Assembly (NCBI GenBank): GCA_002471195.1
Contig: DKPN01000049.1
Coordinates: 56,843 to 89,642, forward strand
Direction: 5' to 3'
Length of the DNA stretch: 32,800 bases
DNA from: Bacteroides sp. UBA7333
Lineage (GTDB): Bacteria; Bacteroidota; Bacteroidia; Bacteroidales; Bacteroidaceae
Shown: positions 1-8,498 of the stretch, piece after piece
How positions within the stretch are numbered: position 1 is the first letter of the stretch
How the letters are laid out: each line of letters begins with the position of its first letter
The notes under the pieces: generated by a model
What the model was told of the DNA's origin: nothing
What the model saw: the letters and a program-made list of their open reading frames with translations, nothing else
Databases searched by the model: none
Made by a program: the position numbers and the translations under genes

Positions 1-639
1 GCTCTAGGTCTTTGTATAAGGTAATGTGTTGAAATATAAATAAATATCCTTCATTGAATATCGTTTTCTTGTCATATAGTCTTTATATCAATAGAGCTAT
101 TTATTATTAAGATTATATCCATTATCTTCGTATGAGTTCAACATGGAAATATAGAAGCATGATATAGATTCTCATTCTCATTTTCGAAGAGCCGTTTTTA
201 TGATATTTAGACTTTTCAGTTTATTTATATTGTTATCTGCATAATACATTCAGTTTAATTTATATAAGATAAACCAAACGAGTGTTGATTCGAGCAAATT
301 AAGTTCTGTTATATTTTTATAGAAAATGATTGTATTTAAGTGTGATAATGATTTTTTCTATAAGATACAATGATTGCTTTTATTACAGTTTAGAGCGACT
401 CTTATTATAAAAACGGATGGTTCTGTAATGCAGATAAAAGTGGCGTTATAAACCCTTAAATCTCGTTTCAATACTCGTTTTTGTAATGTTTTAAAAACAT
501 ATTTTGATTGTCTGTTTAGAATAAATGCTTATGGACTTGTTCCTTGTTTTTTATTCTATTCAAATCAAGTTATTAGTAGTTTATCGTGAATTAGATTATA
601 TAATACAAAAATCAAATATCTCACTTTAAATTTAATAAT
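1..639. other. AT-rich upstream region of first SusC operon, no gene seen
   Basis: No convincing coding frame is visible on either strand. The stretch presumably carries the promoter and leader of the SusC gene that starts at 640, but I found no exact TAnnTTTG box with a properly spaced TTG. The nearest match, ATATTTTG at 499-506, has one mismatch and a poor -33 spacing. An imperfect dyad lies at 253-274, with half-sites gtttaattta and taagataaac matching at 8 of 10 positions; it could be an operator. A 10-bp inverted pair (ccgtttttat at 192-201, ataaaaacgg at 407-416) is too far apart to call. Confidence 0.6.
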
Positions 640-3600
640 ATGAAAAATCAATTGGAGATTGTTTTATTTGCATTTTGTTTCTTTTTTCTATACCCTACTA
701 GATCTGTTCTAGCCATAGAAACATATTTTGAAATGAATGCACCACAGCAAGAAAAACTGCAAAAAAAACAAATTAAAGGTATGGTGATTGATGTCAATAA
801 TGAACCTTTAATTGGTGTGAATGTATCTTATCTACAAAAAAATGAACTGCGTGTAGGTACCTCAACTGATATCAACGGAAATTATACATTACTTCTTGAA
901 AAAGATGCATTGGTTGAATTCACTTTGATTGGCTATAAGACACAGACCATTCGTTATAATGGCAATAATGAAAATGTTTTTCGTATTGTTGTTTTATCTG
1001 AAGACTCTGAATTGCTTGAAGAAGTGCAAATAGTGGCATTTGGCCGGCAGAAGAAGGAGAGTATAGTAAGCTCAGTCTCAACTATTCGTCCTGCGGAATT
1101 GAAAATACCAGCGAGCAATTTAACTAATTCACTAGCAGGACGCATTGCAGGGCTTATTTCATATCAACGTTCAGGTGAACCTGGTGCAGATAATGCAGAG
1201 TTTTTTGTTAGAGGTGTTACTAGCTTTGGATATTCAAAATCACCTTTGATTTTAATTGACGGATTAGAACTCACAACAGAGGACTTGGCAAGATTAAATA
1301 CCGATGATATAGAAAGTTTTTCTATTCTAAAGGATGCAACCTCTTCAGCCTTATACGGCTCAAGAGGTGCGAATGGGGTTATTTTGGTTACAACAAAGCA
1401 AGGTCAAGAAGGTAAAGTTAGAGTTTCTGTTAGAATTGAAGGGGCACTATCTTCTCCCGTAAGTAAGGTAAAACTTGTAGATCCTATAACCTATATGTCG
1501 CTATTTAATGAGGCTATTCAAACGCGCAATCCTTTAGATAAACTTAAATACCCATTACAAAAAATCGATAACACGAAAGCCGGAATCAATAAAAACGTAT
1601 ATCCGGCTACTGATTGGTATAAAATGCTATTTAAAGATAATGTATGGAATCAACGATATAATATGAATATAAATGGTGGTGGTAGAATAGCTCAATATTA
1701 TATTGCAGCGGGTTATAGCCATGATAATGGGACTCTAAACGTAGATAAAAGAAATAACTTTAATCAGAATATTTCTATAAACAGAGTTAACATACGTTCA
1801 AATATTAATATCAATATGACCACTACTACAAAGGTTGCATTGCGTATGAATGGGAGTTTTGATGATTATACGGGACCTGTACATGATGGAACTACTGTTT
1901 ATGAGATGATCATGAAGACATCCCCGGTAGATTATCCGGCATATTATACTCCAGATACCAAGCATCTATTTACAAAACATATACTTTTTGGCAATAACAA
2001 TCAAGGAGATGGAATAAATCCTTATGCTGAGTTAATTAAAGGATATAGAAATTATAGTCGTTCTTTTTTATCCATGCAGGCCGAAATCAATCAAAAATTG
2101 GATTTCATCGTTAAAGGTTTAAATCTTAGACTTTCGGCAAACACAAATAGAACTGGTTTTTATGAGTCTTTACGCCAATATGTCCCTTTTTATTATCAAG
2201 TAGATAGTTATGATAGAATTAAGGATCAATACGTTTTATCTAATACAAATGAAACTACCGCTCGTGAATTCCTCAATTTTAAAAAAGGGAATGAATATAG
2301 TATAAACGTTGTTTATCTGGAATCAGCTTTAAATTATGCTCATAATTTTAATGAGCAACACGATGTTTCAGCATTATTTATATATATGATGAGAAATGAA
2401 TCTCGATCGGCAGTCGATGACCTGCCTAAATCTCTACCACACCGCAATATAGGTCTTGCAGGAAGATTGACATATGGTTATGATTCACGGTATTTTATTG
2501 AGGCCAATTTTGGTTATAATGCATCAGAACGATTTCATAAATCACATCGTTGGGGGTTCTTCCCCTCAATAGGTTTGGGTTGGATCGTCACTAATGAAAA
2601 GTTCATGTCAAAAATCGATAATAGATATCTGTCATTATTAAAATTAAAGGGTACTTACGGTAAAGTAGGAAATGATAGGATAGGAGATGAAAACGATCGT
2701 TTTTTTTATTTATCAAATGTAAAGCTAGATGATGGTACAGGCCCGGGTTTTGGACTAGGTATGAATCGTCCTATATTTCGTCCATTAACAAGTGTGATAA
2801 GATATCCTAATAATAATATCGGTTGGGAAGTAGCGACAAAATTAGATGTTGGTTTAGAACTGAAATTATTTAATGATTTTGATATAATCATCGATTATTT
2901 TCGTGAAAATAGAACTAATATATTACAAACAAGGCAATCTATCCCTCATGAGGTAGGAATAGAAAAACCAGATAATGTAAAAGCTAATATTGGCAAAGCT
3001 TTTTCATCAGGATTTGATGGATCTTTAGATTACAATAAAGCCTTTAATAAAAACTTATGGATACAAGCTCGTGTCAATTTTACCTATTCGAAAGGTGTAT
3101 ATAAAGTTTATGAGGAAAACAAATATATTGATGCGCCTTGGCTTAGCCGAATAAATCAGCCTATAGCACAAACATGGGGATATATTGCCGAACGCCTTTT
3201 TATTGATGAAAGTGATATGAAAAATTCGCCTACTCAATTTGGTGACTATAAAGCTGGCGATATTAAATACAAAGATATTAACAATGATGGTATTATTAAC
3301 TTTAAAGATAAGGTACCGATTGGTCACCCAACAACACCTGAAGTTATTTATGGGTTTGGATTTTCTGTAGGCTATAAGAACTTAGATATATCAGCATTTT
3401 TCCAAGGATCAGCACGTTCCTCATTTTGGATCAATCAAGAAAAAACAGCGCCATTCGTTGAATCTCGACTCGAACCTGATAAAAGAAAGGGAAATAATGC
3501 CCTTTTACAAGCATATGCAAATAGTTATTGGTCGGAAAATAATCAAAATATTTATGCATTATGGCCCCGATTATCGTCTTATATAATTGAAAATAATAAC

Positions 3601-3843
3601 CAAAAAAGTACATGGTTTATGCAAGATGGTTCATTTCTAAGATTGAAATCAGTAGAGGTAGGCTATACTATGCCTAAAAAGATACAACGGAAATTAAGAT
3701 TAGAAAATTGCCGTGTTTATGCTAATGGTTCTAATCTTCTGACATTTAGTAACTTTAAACTGTGGGATCCTGAAATGGCTGGTAATGGTTTAGGTTATCC
3801 TATACAAAGAATAATTAACTTAGGTTTGCAAATTGGATTTTAA
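640..3843 (+). CDS. SusC/RagA-family TonB-dependent outer-membrane transporter
   Basis: This is an outer-membrane beta-barrel importer that, with the SusD protein encoded next, takes up oligosaccharide using TonB energy. A signal peptide spans residues 1-25 (cut after VLA). A carboxypeptidase-regulatory-like domain follows at about 45-120 (IKGMVIDVNNEPLIGVNV, then a DINGNY turn). A TonB-box-like stretch EEVQIVAFG leads into the plug, with the family signature SILKDATSSALYGSRGANG at about 225-245. The barrel ends in an aromatic residue (GLQIGF). At 1067 aa it is normal for the family. There is no STN signalling domain, so regulation through an anti-sigma factor is not expected. SusD begins 11 nt downstream. 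The neighbouring GH92 genes suggest a mannose-containing glycan as substrate; that is inference. Confidence 0.95.
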   Translation: MKNQLEIVLFAFCFFFLYPTRSVLAIETYFEMNAPQQEKLQKKQIKGMVIDVNNEPLIGVNVSYLQKNELRVGTSTDINGNYTLLLEKDALVEFTLIGYKTQTIRYNGNNENVFRIVVLSEDSELLEEVQIVAFGRQKKESIVSSVSTIRPAELKIPASNLTNSLAGRIAGLISYQRSGEPGADNAEFFVRGVTSFGYSKSPLILIDGLELTTEDLARLNTDDIESFSILKDATSSALYGSRGANGVILVTTKQGQEGKVRVSVRIEGALSSPVSKVKLVDPITYMSLFNEAIQTRNPLDKLKYPLQKIDNTKAGINKNVYPATDWYKMLFKDNVWNQRYNMNINGGGRIAQYYIAAGYSHDNGTLNVDKRNNFNQNISINRVNIRSNININMTTTTKVALRMNGSFDDYTGPVHDGTTVYEMIMKTSPVDYPAYYTPDTKHLFTKHILFGNNNQGDGINPYAELIKGYRNYSRSFLSMQAEINQKLDFIVKGLNLRLSANTNRTGFYESLRQYVPFYYQVDSYDRIKDQYVLSNTNETTAREFLNFKKGNEYSINVVYLESALNYAHNFNEQHDVSALFIYMMRNESRSAVDDLPKSLPHRNIGLAGRLTYGYDSRYFIEANFGYNASERFHKSHRWGFFPSIGLGWIVTNEKFMSKIDNRYLSLLKLKGTYGKVGNDRIGDENDRFFYLSNVKLDDGTGPGFGLGMNRPIFRPLTSVIRYPNNNIGWEVATKLDVGLELKLFNDFDIIIDYFRENRTNILQTRQSIPHEVGIEKPDNVKANIGKAFSSGFDGSLDYNKAFNKNLWIQARVNFTYSKGVYKVYEENKYIDAPWLSRINQPIAQTWGYIAERLFIDESDMKNSPTQFGDYKAGDIKYKDINNDGIINFKDKVPIGHPTTPEVIYGFGFSVGYKNLDISAFFQGSARSSFWINQEKTAPFVESRLEPDKRKGNNALLQAYANSYWSENNQNIYALWPRLSSYIIENNNQKSTWFMQDGSFLRLKSVEVGYTMPKKIQRKLRLENCRVYANGSNLLTFSNFKLWDPEMAGNGLGYPIQRIINLGLQIGF

Positions 3844-3854
3844 ATAATATTATT

Positions 3855-5771
3855 ATGAAACATCTTATTAAAATACTAATCTTTTTGATGATAATGTCTT
3901 TAGAATCATGCTATTTTTTAGACATAATTCCTGACAATACCCCTGAGTTTAAACATGCGTTTGCTGATGAGGCAACAACTTTCAGATATTTATTAACGTG
4001 TTATGCAGGTTTGCCAAAAGAGCACAATGGAAATAGCGACCCAGCCATGGCAGGGTCTTATGAATTTTGGCAAAAAGATCTATATACCGCTATTGATGCT
4101 CCATTTAAGACCCCATTTCGAATAAAGGATGGTTTTCAAAATTCTAATGATCCTTATGTCGATAATTATCGTGGAACTAATGGTGGGATCGGTTTATATA
4201 AAACAATAAAAAAATGTTATATATTCCAGAATAACATAGATAATGTTATTAATCTCAATCCGTTGAATAAACAGCGGTGGATTGCTGAGTCAAATGTCAT
4301 TATTGCTTATTGTTATTTCTACTTAGTTAGGCAGTACGGTCCTGTGCCTTTGATCACCCGTGACGTTCCTGTAGATACACCCGCAGAAGATTTAAAGCTA
4401 CCTCGTAACACGATAGATGAATGTATTGCATTTATTGTGGAGCTATTGGATGGTGCATCAGGGTACCTACCTTTAATAATCAATAATAGGGCAGAAGAAC
4501 TAGGACGTTTTACGAAGCCAATAGCTTTAACACTGAAGGCAAAAACGTTGTTGTTAGCTGCAAGTCCTCTTTTTAATGGTAATCAATATTTGTCCGATTG
4601 GCAAAATTCAGATGGTACACTCTTGTTGGCTCCATTTGATAACAATAAATGGGAAAAAGCACGCATTGCTGCCAAAAGTGCAATTAATATATGTCATGAG
4701 GCAGGTATAAAACTGTATCGTTATGATTCATCGTCTGCTATTTTAGAGGCAAAAAGAATGGATTTACAATTAAGAGGTGGAATTACTGAACGTAATTGGT
4801 CTGATGAATTAATTTGGGGAAATGTACAAGCCAATTTTCAAAATTTACAAACTGGTGCGATGATTAATTTTCAAGGTGTATTAGAGAATGCTCAAGGTAT
4901 TTTAATTTTCCCCAATTTTTGTGTGACCCTAAATTGTGCAAAACGTTTTTATACAGCCAATGGTTTGCCAATTGAAGAAGATCCCGCATGGGAAAACAAA
5001 AAAATTGAAGAATTAAGAATGCCTACATCTGAGGAAGAAATGTATGTCAGTCCGGATGAGTTGCAGGCAGAGTTTAATTTGCAACGTGAATCACGTTATT
5101 ATTCATTTATTGGGTTTAATAGATCTAAACGCTATTTTCAAGGAAACAGTGGTGATAATTTTTTTATTGTAAGAGGCTATAAGGGTGAAGTTGCTAATTC
5201 AGGAGGTTATGCCTCGACCTGGGGTGAAAAAACAGGCATGAAGGCAATGAAACTTGTTCATCCGCAAACATCTTTAACAGGTAGTGTTACCAATTCTGTA
5301 TTTACATTTATTCCTTATCCTTTTCCCCTGTTAAGATTGGCCGATTTATATTTAATGTATGCGGAGGCTGCAAATGAGGCAGGAGATCCTGATAATGACG
5401 CAATATGGTATATTGATCAGGTACGTGAACGGGCCGGTTTGAAAGGAGTTGTTGAATCGTGGAATCAAAGTACAGCACCCAATAAACCAACCTCGATAGA
5501 AGGTTTAAGAGAGATAATACATCAAGAACGTGATATTGAATTATCATTCGAAGGGCATAATTTTTGGGATATCAGGCGTTGGCTAAAATTAGAATCCATA
5601 GGCAATCAGTTTATTACTTGTTGGGATACGGAAGCGGCAACACCGGAAAGTTATTACGTAGAAACTGTTAGGAAAAAGCCTAATTTTACCAAAAAAGATT
5701 ATTTGTGGCCTGTTTCCCAAGAGAGTTTAACAAGAAATCCTCTTTTAGTTCAAGCTAAAGGATGGATGTAA
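3855..5771 (+). CDS. SusD/RagB-family surface glycan-binding lipoprotein
   Basis: This is the SusD partner that caps the SusC barrel and presents ligand to it. The lipoprotein signal ends LESC, with Cys19 as the lipidated residue. The C-terminal part carries typical SusD_RagB sequence: RLADLYLMYAEAANEAGD, then VRERAG, then the conserved E(R)-ELSFEGHNFWDIRRW stretch at about 570-585. The N-terminal helical part (VIIAYCYFYLVRQYGPVPLI) resembles the TPR-like scaffold of the family. At 638 aa it is longer than the second SusD in this window (497 aa), which suggests extra loops around the binding site. It is co-transcribed with SusC (11-nt gap) and followed after 28 nt by a putative surface glycan-binding protein. 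Confidence 0.95.
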   Translation: MKHLIKILIFLMIMSLESCYFLDIIPDNTPEFKHAFADEATTFRYLLTCYAGLPKEHNGNSDPAMAGSYEFWQKDLYTAIDAPFKTPFRIKDGFQNSNDPYVDNYRGTNGGIGLYKTIKKCYIFQNNIDNVINLNPLNKQRWIAESNVIIAYCYFYLVRQYGPVPLITRDVPVDTPAEDLKLPRNTIDECIAFIVELLDGASGYLPLIINNRAEELGRFTKPIALTLKAKTLLLAASPLFNGNQYLSDWQNSDGTLLLAPFDNNKWEKARIAAKSAINICHEAGIKLYRYDSSSAILEAKRMDLQLRGGITERNWSDELIWGNVQANFQNLQTGAMINFQGVLENAQGILIFPNFCVTLNCAKRFYTANGLPIEEDPAWENKKIEELRMPTSEEEMYVSPDELQAEFNLQRESRYYSFIGFNRSKRYFQGNSGDNFFIVRGYKGEVANSGGYASTWGEKTGMKAMKLVHPQTSLTGSVTNSVFTFIPYPFPLLRLADLYLMYAEAANEAGDPDNDAIWYIDQVRERAGLKGVVESWNQSTAPNKPTSIEGLREIIHQERDIELSFEGHNFWDIRRWLKLESIGNQFITCWDTEAATPESYYVETVRKKPNFTKKDYLWPVSQESLTRNPLLVQAKGWM

Positions 5772-5799
5772 ATCTATTAACCATTATTAATACTACGAT

Positions 5800-7044
5800 A
5801 TGAAAACTATAAATATATTATTGTTTGTAATCTTTATGGCAGGTGCTTGCACTAATGAAGATGATTTAAAAGTTCCATTAAAAATGGATACTACACCTCC
5901 GGCTGCTTTGACGTCTGCTGATGTGAGTTATAAACCTATAGCTGGCGGTGCCATTGTTAAATATAATTTGCCCGATGAAAAAGATATAAGGTGTATTGAA
6001 GCTCAATATACCATATCAAATGGGAAAAAAATTGTAACCAGAGGTTCATTTCTATCTGACTCATTGATAATAGAGGGGTTTCGTGATATGAATGTTCATC
6101 ATATTAAATTATTTGCAGTAGACAATTCAGAAAACTATTCGCAGCCGTTTATTTTATCGATCACTCCAAATCAATCGCCATTAGATGCGGTTTTAGAGTC
6201 TTTAAAAGTTCTTCCCGATTTTGGTGGAATGCAAATAACATGGAAAAATATAGATAAAAGTATTATTGCATTATTTGTTTACAAAATAGAAATGAATGAT
6301 ACAATATTGCTAGATCAGTATTATTCTAAAACTGAAAATGGAGAGCTCACTATACGTGGACAGGAATCTGTAGATACGGAATTTTTGATTCAAGTACGTG
6401 ATCGTTGGGATAATTATACTCAAAAAGTACAATATAATATAACCCCTCTTTTTGAAAAAGAACTTGATTATAGCAAATTTAAAATACCCCATTTCTCTTA
6501 TTTTATAAATATTTTAAATTATGATGAAATGACGAAATGGTGGGACGGTCAGAAATCTGCTACAGGTTGGGGACTTATTTTTTGGCCTGATCCTGCTGCG
6601 ACTTTACCAACTGTGTCCACCGTAAAAATGGGAGTACCGGTTCTGTTTTCTCGTATCATTTTATGGCAATATGCATGGGGTGCTGCTAATTATTCACATT
6701 TCTATGCCGACAGAAATATTCGTAAACTTGAACTTTATGGTTCTATCGAAGATACTCCATCAAAAGAAGATCCTTCTGATAACCCTTCATGGGAATTCAT
6801 AATGGAATGTGAGATAAAGATGCCCAGTGGTGGCTTTTATAATAATGATTCAATGACAGAAGAAGATCTTGATGTTGCTAAAAATAGAGGACATGAATTT
6901 TTGTTCCCATTAAAAGAGACTCCTGTTAAATATAAATATTTGCGGTTTAAGGTTCTTTCTACCTTTGAAGGAGGACCTAATGGTGGGTTGCTGTCGGAAA
7001 TAAGTTTGTTTGGTGATGATCGTGCCGATGATGACTTAAAATGA
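5800..7044 (+). CDS. DUF4959/DUF5126/DUF5000-type surface lipoprotein, putative glycan-binding protein
   Basis: The lipobox is at Cys17 (AGAC), followed by TNEDD, an acidic stretch of the kind that exports Bacteroidota lipoproteins to the cell surface. Three modules can be read: a Pro-rich start and fibronectin-like domain at about 20-122 (DUF4959-like), a second beta domain at about 124-225 with the QVRDRWDNYT motif (DUF5126-like), and a C-terminal discoidin-like domain at about 235-405 (DUF5000-like) ending YLRFKVLSTF...LLSEISLFGDD. Proteins of this layout commonly sit behind SusCD pairs and are presumed glycan-binding. No catalytic motif is visible. The domain names come from memory of the families; the discoidin-like fold is inferred from the pattern. 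Confidence 0.8.
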   Translation: MKTINILLFVIFMAGACTNEDDLKVPLKMDTTPPAALTSADVSYKPIAGGAIVKYNLPDEKDIRCIEAQYTISNGKKIVTRGSFLSDSLIIEGFRDMNVHHIKLFAVDNSENYSQPFILSITPNQSPLDAVLESLKVLPDFGGMQITWKNIDKSIIALFVYKIEMNDTILLDQYYSKTENGELTIRGQESVDTEFLIQVRDRWDNYTQKVQYNITPLFEKELDYSKFKIPHFSYFINILNYDEMTKWWDGQKSATGWGLIFWPDPAATLPTVSTVKMGVPVLFSRIILWQYAWGAANYSHFYADRNIRKLELYGSIEDTPSKEDPSDNPSWEFIMECEIKMPSGGFYNNDSMTEEDLDVAKNRGHEFLFPLKETPVKYKYLRFKVLSTFEGGPNGGLLSEISLFGDDRADDDLK

Positions 7045-7080
7045 GATAAATGAATTTATTAATAAGTAATGATTCGAAAT

Positions 7081-7764
7081 ATGAAAAAATATATATTCAC
7101 TATTGTGGTACTCTGTATAATAGCATCTTGTGATAGCTATTTAGAGAAGCATCAACCGTATATGGAAAATGGAGAAATCGTATATCTACAAAAGTTGGAT
7201 TCAATATCGATTTTACCGGGGGATAAGAGAGCACTGTTCAAGTTTTTTTATTTAAATGGAAGTAGATTAGACTATACACTATTATCATGGAATAATAGGG
7301 CTAATTTTTTAAAAATAGATTGCAATGGGCTTAAGAGTGGTAAAGATTCAATCATTATGTTATATGATCTTGATGAAGGTGTTTATGATTTTGAGATATC
7401 AAACTTTAATAAATCAAATCAAAAAAGCCTTAAAGTCGATGCTTTTATTTCGATTTACGGAGATCAATATGCATCAACATTAAAAAATAGAAAAATAAAA
7501 AATGTGTCCTTAGAAGAAGATAAGGTTAATATTGAATTTTATCCTTCAAGCCAAGGTTATCAGAAACTGGAAATAAAGTATTTATCTGACACAGATATGT
7601 CTGAAAAAATTATAGTGCTAGAGAATGGTAATATAATAAGTTTGAATGAAGTTCCCAAAGACTTAATTTTTCAATATAGAACGTTTTATAAACCAGAGTT
7701 GCTTGCTATCGATTTATTTCATTCTTCATGGAGTGATAATATTAAAATAGATATAAACGATTGA
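7081..7764 (+). CDS. DUF4998-type lipoprotein
   Basis: The start at 7081 (MKKYIFTIVVL) is preferred over the in-frame ATG at 7069 because it places a normal lipoprotein signal at the N-terminus, ending IASC with Cys17. After the Cys comes DSYLEKHQPYMENGEIVY, then a SI-LPGDKRALFKF stretch and LLSWNNRANFLKI, the pattern of DUF4998, a family found behind SusCD plus DUF4959/5000 proteins. The rest looks like two fibronectin-like beta domains; the second half is poorly conserved. It is the last gene of this operon, 36 nt after its neighbour, and a hairpin terminator follows. It is probably an accessory surface glycan-binding protein; this is inferred from context only. Confidence 0.75.
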   Translation: MKKYIFTIVVLCIIASCDSYLEKHQPYMENGEIVYLQKLDSISILPGDKRALFKFFYLNGSRLDYTLLSWNNRANFLKIDCNGLKSGKDSIIMLYDLDEGVYDFEISNFNKSNQKSLKVDAFISIYGDQYASTLKNRKIKNVSLEEDKVNIEFYPSSQGYQKLEIKYLSDTDMSEKIIVLENGNIISLNEVPKDLIFQYRTFYKPELLAIDLFHSSWSDNIKIDIND

Positions 7765-7795
7765 CATAGAGTATTTCGTTTTTCAAAATATAATT

Positions 7796-7830
7796 TTCAC
7801 GAGTAGTGCAACGTTGCTCGTGAAGATTTT
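7796..7830 (+). terminator. Hairpin terminator of the first SusCD operon
   Basis: An 8-bp stem ttcacgag (7796-7803) pairs perfectly with ctcgtgaa (7817-7824). Inside the 13-nt loop, caac and gttg can extend the fold. It is followed by gatttta, a weak U-tract. Its position, 31 nt past the stop codon of the last + strand gene, supports a terminator. Confidence 0.6.
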
Positions 7831-8113
7831 ATATACATATATAGGATAATGAAACTGAAATGTTGTGGAGTAGCATGATAATTAAATTCATGCAAAAGGA
7901 CTTTCGGGTGAAATGGAATATAAGTTTTACTTAAAGATATTGGCAAAGCTATGATTGATAAAATTAAATCATAGTTTGATCATAGTATAGTACCAATCAA
8001 ATATAAATTATACATATCCCATTATTGGGTATTGATTGAAAAATTTGTGCTAACACTGTGACTACATATTTTATACTATTTCGAACTATTATAGTGTATT
8101 TTATTAATCTCGC

Positions 8114-8201
8114 GTGGGTTCTGAACTAACGATACATGACTTCTGGACTTACACAGCCTGGGTTCTGAACTAACAGCATGTGGGTTCTGAGTAGTTGATA
8201 G
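8114..8201. repeat. Four tandem 22-bp repeats with core GTTCTGAAC
   Basis: Four units start at 8114, 8136, 8158 and 8180, exactly 22 bp apart. Units 1 and 3 share tgggttctgaactaac; unit 2 (cttctggacttac) and unit 4 (gtgggttctgagtagtt) are degenerate copies. The core gttctgaac is itself a perfect dyad around one base. Since 22 is not a multiple of three, this is not a coding repeat. It lies between the two convergent terminators, outside both predicted transcripts. Confidence 0.8.
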
Positions 8202-8244
8202 TTCAATAAAAAAGCTTAGTTGAAAGAAGAGAGATTTTAGTAAT

Positions 8245-8295
8245 ATAAAAAACAGTGCTATAAACACCCTCAGAGGATTGTTTATAACACTGTTT
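8245..8295 (-). terminator. Terminator of the GH92 operon (minus strand)
   Basis: aaacagtg (8250-8257) pairs with cactgttt (8288-8295), and tataaac (8259-8265) with gtttata (8280-8286), with one mismatch between the two blocks. The 14-nt loop contains a further cct/agg pairing. Read on the minus strand, the stem runs straight into TTTTTT followed by ATATTA, the form of an intrinsic terminator. It lies about 200 nt beyond the stop codon of the last GH92 gene. On the plus strand the T-rich stretch follows only after a gap, so it is less likely to act in that direction. Confidence 0.75.
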
Positions 8296-8498
8296 CAATA
8301 AATATTCATTTTTTAATATCGAAGATTATAAAAACGATACGCATGAAAAGATATACAAGAAAGCATTATTTTTCAACTTTATATTAGCGGTGTATTCATC
8401 TGGCTTTTGAAAAATGTTTTTATGAATCATTCTCATATGTATTCTATCTTACTTTTTTCCTGATAATATTTATGAACTTTAACCTGTGAAATATTAAC

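Larger units (their letters stand above)
7765..8498. other. Spacer between converging operons
   Basis: This 734-bp stretch separates the ends of the + strand SusCD operon and the - strand GH92 operon. It contains the two terminators and the 22-bp repeat array listed separately. The part from 7831 to 8113 is AT-rich and shows only small dyads: gcatga/tcatgc at 7873-7893, and ctatgat at 7949 facing two copies of atcatag at 7968 and 7979. The part from 8296 to 8498 shows nothing recognisable. A 63-codon - strand frame at 8076-8267 runs across the repeats and terminator and is not credible as a gene. Confidence 0.6.

Noticed and set aside
192..416. 10-bp inverted repeat ccgtttttat / ataaaaacgg
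   Set aside because: The arms are about 200 bp apart in AT-rich DNA, and no target duplication or gene lies between them, so chance is sufficient.
499..506. ATATTTTG as -7 promoter box of the first SusC operon
   Set aside because: The first base mismatches TAnnTTTG and the nearest TTG is only about 15 nt upstream.
8114..8201. Repeat array read as a CRISPR remnant
   Set aside because: The whole period is only 22 bp with about 5 bp between conserved cores, leaving no room for spacers; no cas genes are nearby.
8076..8267. 63-codon minus-strand frame in the convergent spacer
   Set aside because: It runs through the 22-bp repeats and the terminator stem, and shows no protein-like features.
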